Source: Micromonosporaceae bacterium
GTDB lineage: Bacteria > Actinomycetota > Actinomycetes > Mycobacteriales > Micromonosporaceae
Length of the DNA: 7,145 bases
Assembly: GCA_019689695.1 (NCBI GenBank)
Contig: JADGHA010000216.1
Coordinates: forward strand, 1-7,145
Direction of reading: 5' to 3'
This document shows positions 5,253-7,145 of the stretch, in pieces. The position numbers and the translations under genes are program-made. The first letter of the stretch is position 1; the number at the start of each line of letters is the position of its first letter. The notes beneath the pieces were generated by a model, which saw nothing but the letters and a program-made list of their open reading frames with translations, searched no databases and was not told where the DNA came from.

Positions 5253-6179
5253 CTAGCGGACGGCCGGTTCGACGGTGAGCACGCCGGCGGCGACGTCCAG
5301 TGTCGCCGGTGTGCCCACCGGTACGGTCACCTGGCCGTGCCCGTGCCCGATGGGCAGCCCGCCCAGCACCGGTACGCCCAGGTCGCCCAGGCGGTCGGCG
5401 AGCACGTCGGCGACGGTGACCGGCCAGCCGTCCGCACAGTTGGTGAACTGTCCTACCGCGACTCCGGCGAGGCCGCGCAGCACGCCGGCCCGGCGCAGGT
5501 GGGTGAGCATCCGGTCTACTTTGTACGGCGGCTCGTCGACCTCCTCGACGAGCAGGATGGCGCCGGCCAGGTCGGGCATGTCCGGGGTGCCCACGGACGA
5601 GGTGAGCAGGGACAGGTTGCCGCCGAGCAGCGGGCCGCGGGCGGTGCCGGGCACGCTGACCCGCGCGGTCTCCTCGGCCGGGTCGCGCTTGACCACCACC
5701 GGCTCAGTGCCCATCAGCGCCGCCCGCAGCGACTGCGCGGACTGCTCCGGCGTCCGCTCGTCGACCCAGGCCGCTCCCGGGCCGTGGATGGTGGCCAGCC
5801 GCGCGCCGCGCCACAGCGCGAGCTGCACCGCGGTGATGTCGGAGAAGCCCACCACCACCTTGGGGTCGCGCCGCACCGCCGCCATGTCGATCGCGTCGAC
5901 CACCCGCTGAGCGCCGTAGCCGCCGCGGGTACAGATCACCCCGCGGACCCTCGGGTCGGCGAGCGCCGCGTTCAGGTCCGCGACGCGCAGCGCGTCCTCG
6001 CCGGCGAAAAAGCCGCTCCGGGCGTACGCGTGAGCGCCGACCCGCACGTGCAGCCCCCAGCCGGTGAGCAGCTCCACTCCACGGGCCACCCGCTCGGGCC
6101 TGGTCGGTCCGGACGGCGAGACGAGCATCACGGTGTCGCCGGGGCGCAGCGCGGCCGGGCGTACCGCCTCATCGAGCAC
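5253..6179 (-). CDS. ldcA: LD-carboxypeptidase, peptidase family S66 (muramoyltetrapeptide carboxypeptidase)
   Basis: This 308-residue protein belongs to the S66 serine peptidases, which remove the terminal D-alanine from peptidoglycan tetrapeptides by cutting the L,D bond. The start fits the family (LRPGDTVMLVSPSGP, 11-25). The Ser-Glu-His triad is visible as Ser113 (VVGFSDIT), Glu212 or Glu213 (LLVEEVDEPPYKVDRML) and His279 (GGLPIGHG). ICTRGGYGAQR (82-92) and GPLLGGNLSLL (182-192) are further family motifs. No signal peptide or TM segment is seen, so it should act in the cytoplasm on recycled muropeptides. The related MccF subgroup, which gives resistance to microcin C-like nucleotide antibiotics, shares the fold and usually has a longer chain; LdcA is the better call at this length. 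The GTG at 6179 gives the family N-terminus but has no ribosome site, and a -10-like hexamer 6 nt upstream suggests a leaderless transcript. It converges with the lysozyme gene and diverges from the amidotransferase gene. Confidence 0.92.
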   Translation of the reverse strand: MLDEAVRPAALRPGDTVMLVSPSGPTRPERVARGVELLTGWGLHVRVGAHAYARSGFFAGEDALRVADLNAALADPRVRGVICTRGGYGAQRVVDAIDMAAVRRDPKVVVGFSDITAVQLALWRGARLATIHGPGAAWVDERTPEQSAQSLRAALMGTEPVVVKRDPAEETARVSVPGTARGPLLGGNLSLLTSSVGTPDMPDLAGAILLVEEVDEPPYKVDRMLTHLRRAGVLRGLAGVAVGQFTNCADGWPVTVADVLADRLGDLGVPVLGGLPIGHGHGQVTVPVGTPATLDVAAGVLTVEPAVR

Positions 6180-6185
6180 GTCGCG

Positions 6186-6191
6186 AGACTA
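6186..6191 (-). promoter_or_regulatory. -10 hexamer for a leaderless ldcA transcript
   Basis: On the minus strand TAGTCT (TANNNT type) is followed by six bases and then the GTG at 6179. This is the geometry expected when transcription starts on the first base of the start codon. No Shine-Dalgarno sequence precedes the GTG, which agrees with leaderless translation, a mode known to be common in actinobacteria. Confidence 0.5.
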
Positions 6192-6192
6192 C

Positions 6193-6198
6193 TAGCCT
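6193..6198 (+). promoter_or_regulatory. -10 hexamer for a leaderless amidotransferase transcript
   Basis: TAGCCT (TANNNT type) lies 8 nt before the GTG at 6207, and no ribosome site is present. It abuts the opposing hexamer with only C6192 between them, forming the near-palindrome AGACTA-C-TAGCCT. The two promoters would compete for the same DNA. Confidence 0.45.
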
Positions 6199-6206
6199 TG
6201 CTTGGT

Positions 6207-6968
6207 GTGACGACGGCACTGGTGGTGCAGAACGGCGCGGAGGACGACGTCCGCCGGCTGGGGGAGTGGCTCACCGAGGCCGGTCTGGACCTGGCGGTGG
6301 TACGCCCGTACGCCGGAGAAGCGCTGCCGGACGACCTGGCCGGCCACGCGGCGCTGGTCGTGCTCGGCGGCCCGCAGCACGCCTACCCCGACCAGGCGGG
6401 CCAGCCCGGCGCGCCCTGGTTCCCGGCCCTGGAGGGCCTGCTGCGCAAGGCCGTCCGGCAGCGGGTGCCCACGCTCGGCATCTGCCTCGGCGCCCAGCTG
6501 CTCGCCACCGCGCACGGCGGTTCGGTCGAGCTGAGCACCGCCGGGCCGGAGATCGGTCCCCGGCTGGTCGGCAAGCGGGACGCGGCCGAGCAGGATCCGC
6601 TCTTCGCCCGGGTGCCGCTCGCTCCGGACGTGGTGCAGTGGCACCACGACGAGATCACCGAGCTGCCGGCCGGGGCCGTGCTGCTGGCCGCCTCCACCCG
6701 CTACCCGCACCAGGCCTTCCGCATCGGCGAGCGGGCCTGGGGGCTGCAGTTCCACATCGAATGCGACACCGCGATGGTGGCCGACTGGGCGCGCAGCGAC
6801 GCGCAGACCCTGGCCGACCTCGGCCGCGACCCGGACGACGTGGTGGCGGCGGCGGACGCCGTGATGGTCGACATGGAGGAGGTGTGGCAGCCGTTCGCCG
6901 CCCGGTTCGCCGCCCTGGCCCAGGGCAAGCTGGCCGGGACCCGCTCGCTTCCCCTCCTCGGCCCTTGA
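6207..6968 (+). CDS. Stand-alone class I glutamine amidotransferase (GMP synthase-like)
   Basis: This 253-residue protein is a class I glutamine amidotransferase domain with nothing fused to it. The catalytic triad is visible: nucleophile Cys93 in the elbow LGICLGAQLLA, His183 and Glu185 in WGLQFHIE. LVVLGGPQHAYPD (50-62) and VQWHHDEITELP (143-154) are family motifs. Such enzymes normally hydrolyse glutamine and hand the ammonia to a partner synthase, but some stand-alone relatives hydrolyse other gamma-glutamyl compounds. No partner synthase lies next to it. Two neighbours handle glutamyl chemistry (glnA2 to the left, probable glnE 94 bp downstream), so a nitrogen-metabolism role is a reasonable inference with unknown substrate. 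The GTG at 6207 is chosen because homology begins there (TTALVVQNG) and a -10 hexamer is placed for a leaderless message. TTG at 6198 is a weaker option. The frame stays open far upstream, but that part is shadow. Confidence 0.88.
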   Translation: MTTALVVQNGAEDDVRRLGEWLTEAGLDLAVVRPYAGEALPDDLAGHAALVVLGGPQHAYPDQAGQPGAPWFPALEGLLRKAVRQRVPTLGICLGAQLLATAHGGSVELSTAGPEIGPRLVGKRDAAEQDPLFARVPLAPDVVQWHHDEITELPAGAVLLAASTRYPHQAFRIGERAWGLQFHIECDTAMVADWARSDAQTLADLGRDPDDVVAAADAVMVDMEEVWQPFAARFAALAQGKLAGTRSLPLLGP

Positions 6969-6985
6969 GCGCGCGTCCGCCAACC

Positions 6986-7000
6986 GCACTTTCCGGGAAA
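6986..7000. repeat. Palindromic element copy, GCACTTTCCGGGAAA
   Basis: This copy keeps the left half and the core TTTCC-G-GGAAA but loses the closing GTGC (ATAC instead). It lies 17 nt after the amidotransferase stop. With six preceding bases (CCAACC) it is matched almost exactly about 41 nt further on. Confidence 0.65.
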
Positions 7001-7027
7001 ATACCGGTCAAGGAGACCAACCAACCG

Positions 7028-7041
7028 GCACTTTCCGGGAA
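7028..7041. repeat. Palindromic element copy, GCACTTTCCGGGAA
   Basis: This is the fourth copy, preceded by CCAACCG as at 6980-6986, so the two form a direct repeat of about 20 bp. It ends 21 nt before the GTG of the last gene, just upstream of its ribosome site, where it could act as an operator. It lacks the right-hand end of the full palindrome. Confidence 0.65.
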
Positions 7042-7051
7042 GAGGCGTGAC

Positions 7052-7056
7052 GGAGG
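7052..7056 (+). promoter_or_regulatory. Ribosome binding site of the last gene
   Basis: GGAGG lies 6 nt before the GTG at 7063. This well-spaced site supports a true gene start despite the short visible coding part. Confidence 0.7.
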
Positions 7057-7062
7057 TGGGGG

Positions 7063-7145
7063 GTGAGCCGGCCCACGAGTGCGGCGGGGCGGCTGGCGCG
7101 GTACGGCCTGACGCTGCGGGAGGCGGTCGGGCTCGGCCTGTGGGA
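7063..7145 (+). CDS. glnE: N-terminus of probable glutamine synthetase adenylyltransferase, cut by window end
   Basis: Only 27 full codons are visible, reading MSRPTSAAGRLARYGL and then TLREAVGLGLW before the window ends. The stretch Gly-Arg-Leu-Ala-Arg-Tyr-Gly resembles the opening of actinobacterial GlnE proteins, which attach AMP to and remove it from the tyrosine of GlnA1 glutamine synthetase. In remembered Streptomyces gene order glnE lies near glnA2 and nadE, which supports the call. With so little sequence this is an inference: start and frame are well supported, the product much less so. Confidence 0.5.
   Translation, partial: MSRPTSAAGRLARYGLTLREAVGLGLW

Noticed and set aside
4419..6968. 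An open frame of about 850 codons spanning lysozyme, ldcA and the amidotransferase
   Set aside because: Only its last 253 codons are real. The rest is an Arg/Pro/Gly-rich frame overlapping genes in other frames, as expected in GC-rich DNA.
6980..7041. Two similar 20-bp units read as the edge of a CRISPR array
   Set aside because: There are only two units and about 21 nt between them, no cas genes, and the same core occurs in inverted orientation elsewhere.

Overview
The window is very GC-rich, uses many GTG starts and carries short Shine-Dalgarno sequences. Its genes fit a high-GC actinomycete, probably Micromonosporaceae (Actinoplanes/Micromonospora-like). That placement rests on remembered protein resemblance and on the nadE / glnA2 / glnE neighbourhood, not on a database search.

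Layout, left to right. (1) 26-796, minus: the glutaminase (amidase) domain of a glutamine-dependent NAD+ synthetase. It stops just where the synthetase domain should begin. (2) 797-933: a divergent promoter region. (3) 934-2313, plus: a GlnA2-type glutamine-synthetase-fold enzyme. (4) 2384-4267, plus: a membrane protein with about five TM helices and an LtaS-like sulfatase/phosphoglycerol-transferase ectodomain. (5) 4450-5175, plus: a secreted single-domain GH25 lysozyme behind its own AT-rich promoter region. (6) 5176-5252: a short convergent spacer built from inverted copies of a CCGGGAAAGTGC element, probably a two-way terminator. (7) 5253-6179, minus: an LdcA-type LD-carboxypeptidase (S66). 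(8) 6180-6206: a 27-bp divergent spacer with two back-to-back -10 hexamers, suggesting two leaderless transcripts. (9) 6207-6968, plus: a stand-alone class I glutamine amidotransferase. (10) 6969-7062: a spacer with two more copies of the palindromic element. (11) 7063 to the window end: the first codons of a gene that looks like glnE, the glutamine synthetase adenylyltransferase.

Two themes appear. Nitrogen and glutamyl metabolism is represented by the NadE-type glutaminase, GlnA2, the amidotransferase and probable GlnE. Envelope work is represented by the sulfatase-like protein, the secreted lysozyme and the cytoplasmic LD-carboxypeptidase. Most genes belong to known families. The points that merit a second look are the truncated NadE, the four-copy palindromic element, the overlapping leaderless promoters, and the possible link between GlnA2 and the amidotransferase in gamma-glutamyl-amine metabolism. 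I see no CRISPR array, tRNA, rRNA, complete insertion sequence, phage genes or clear defence or biosynthetic system.
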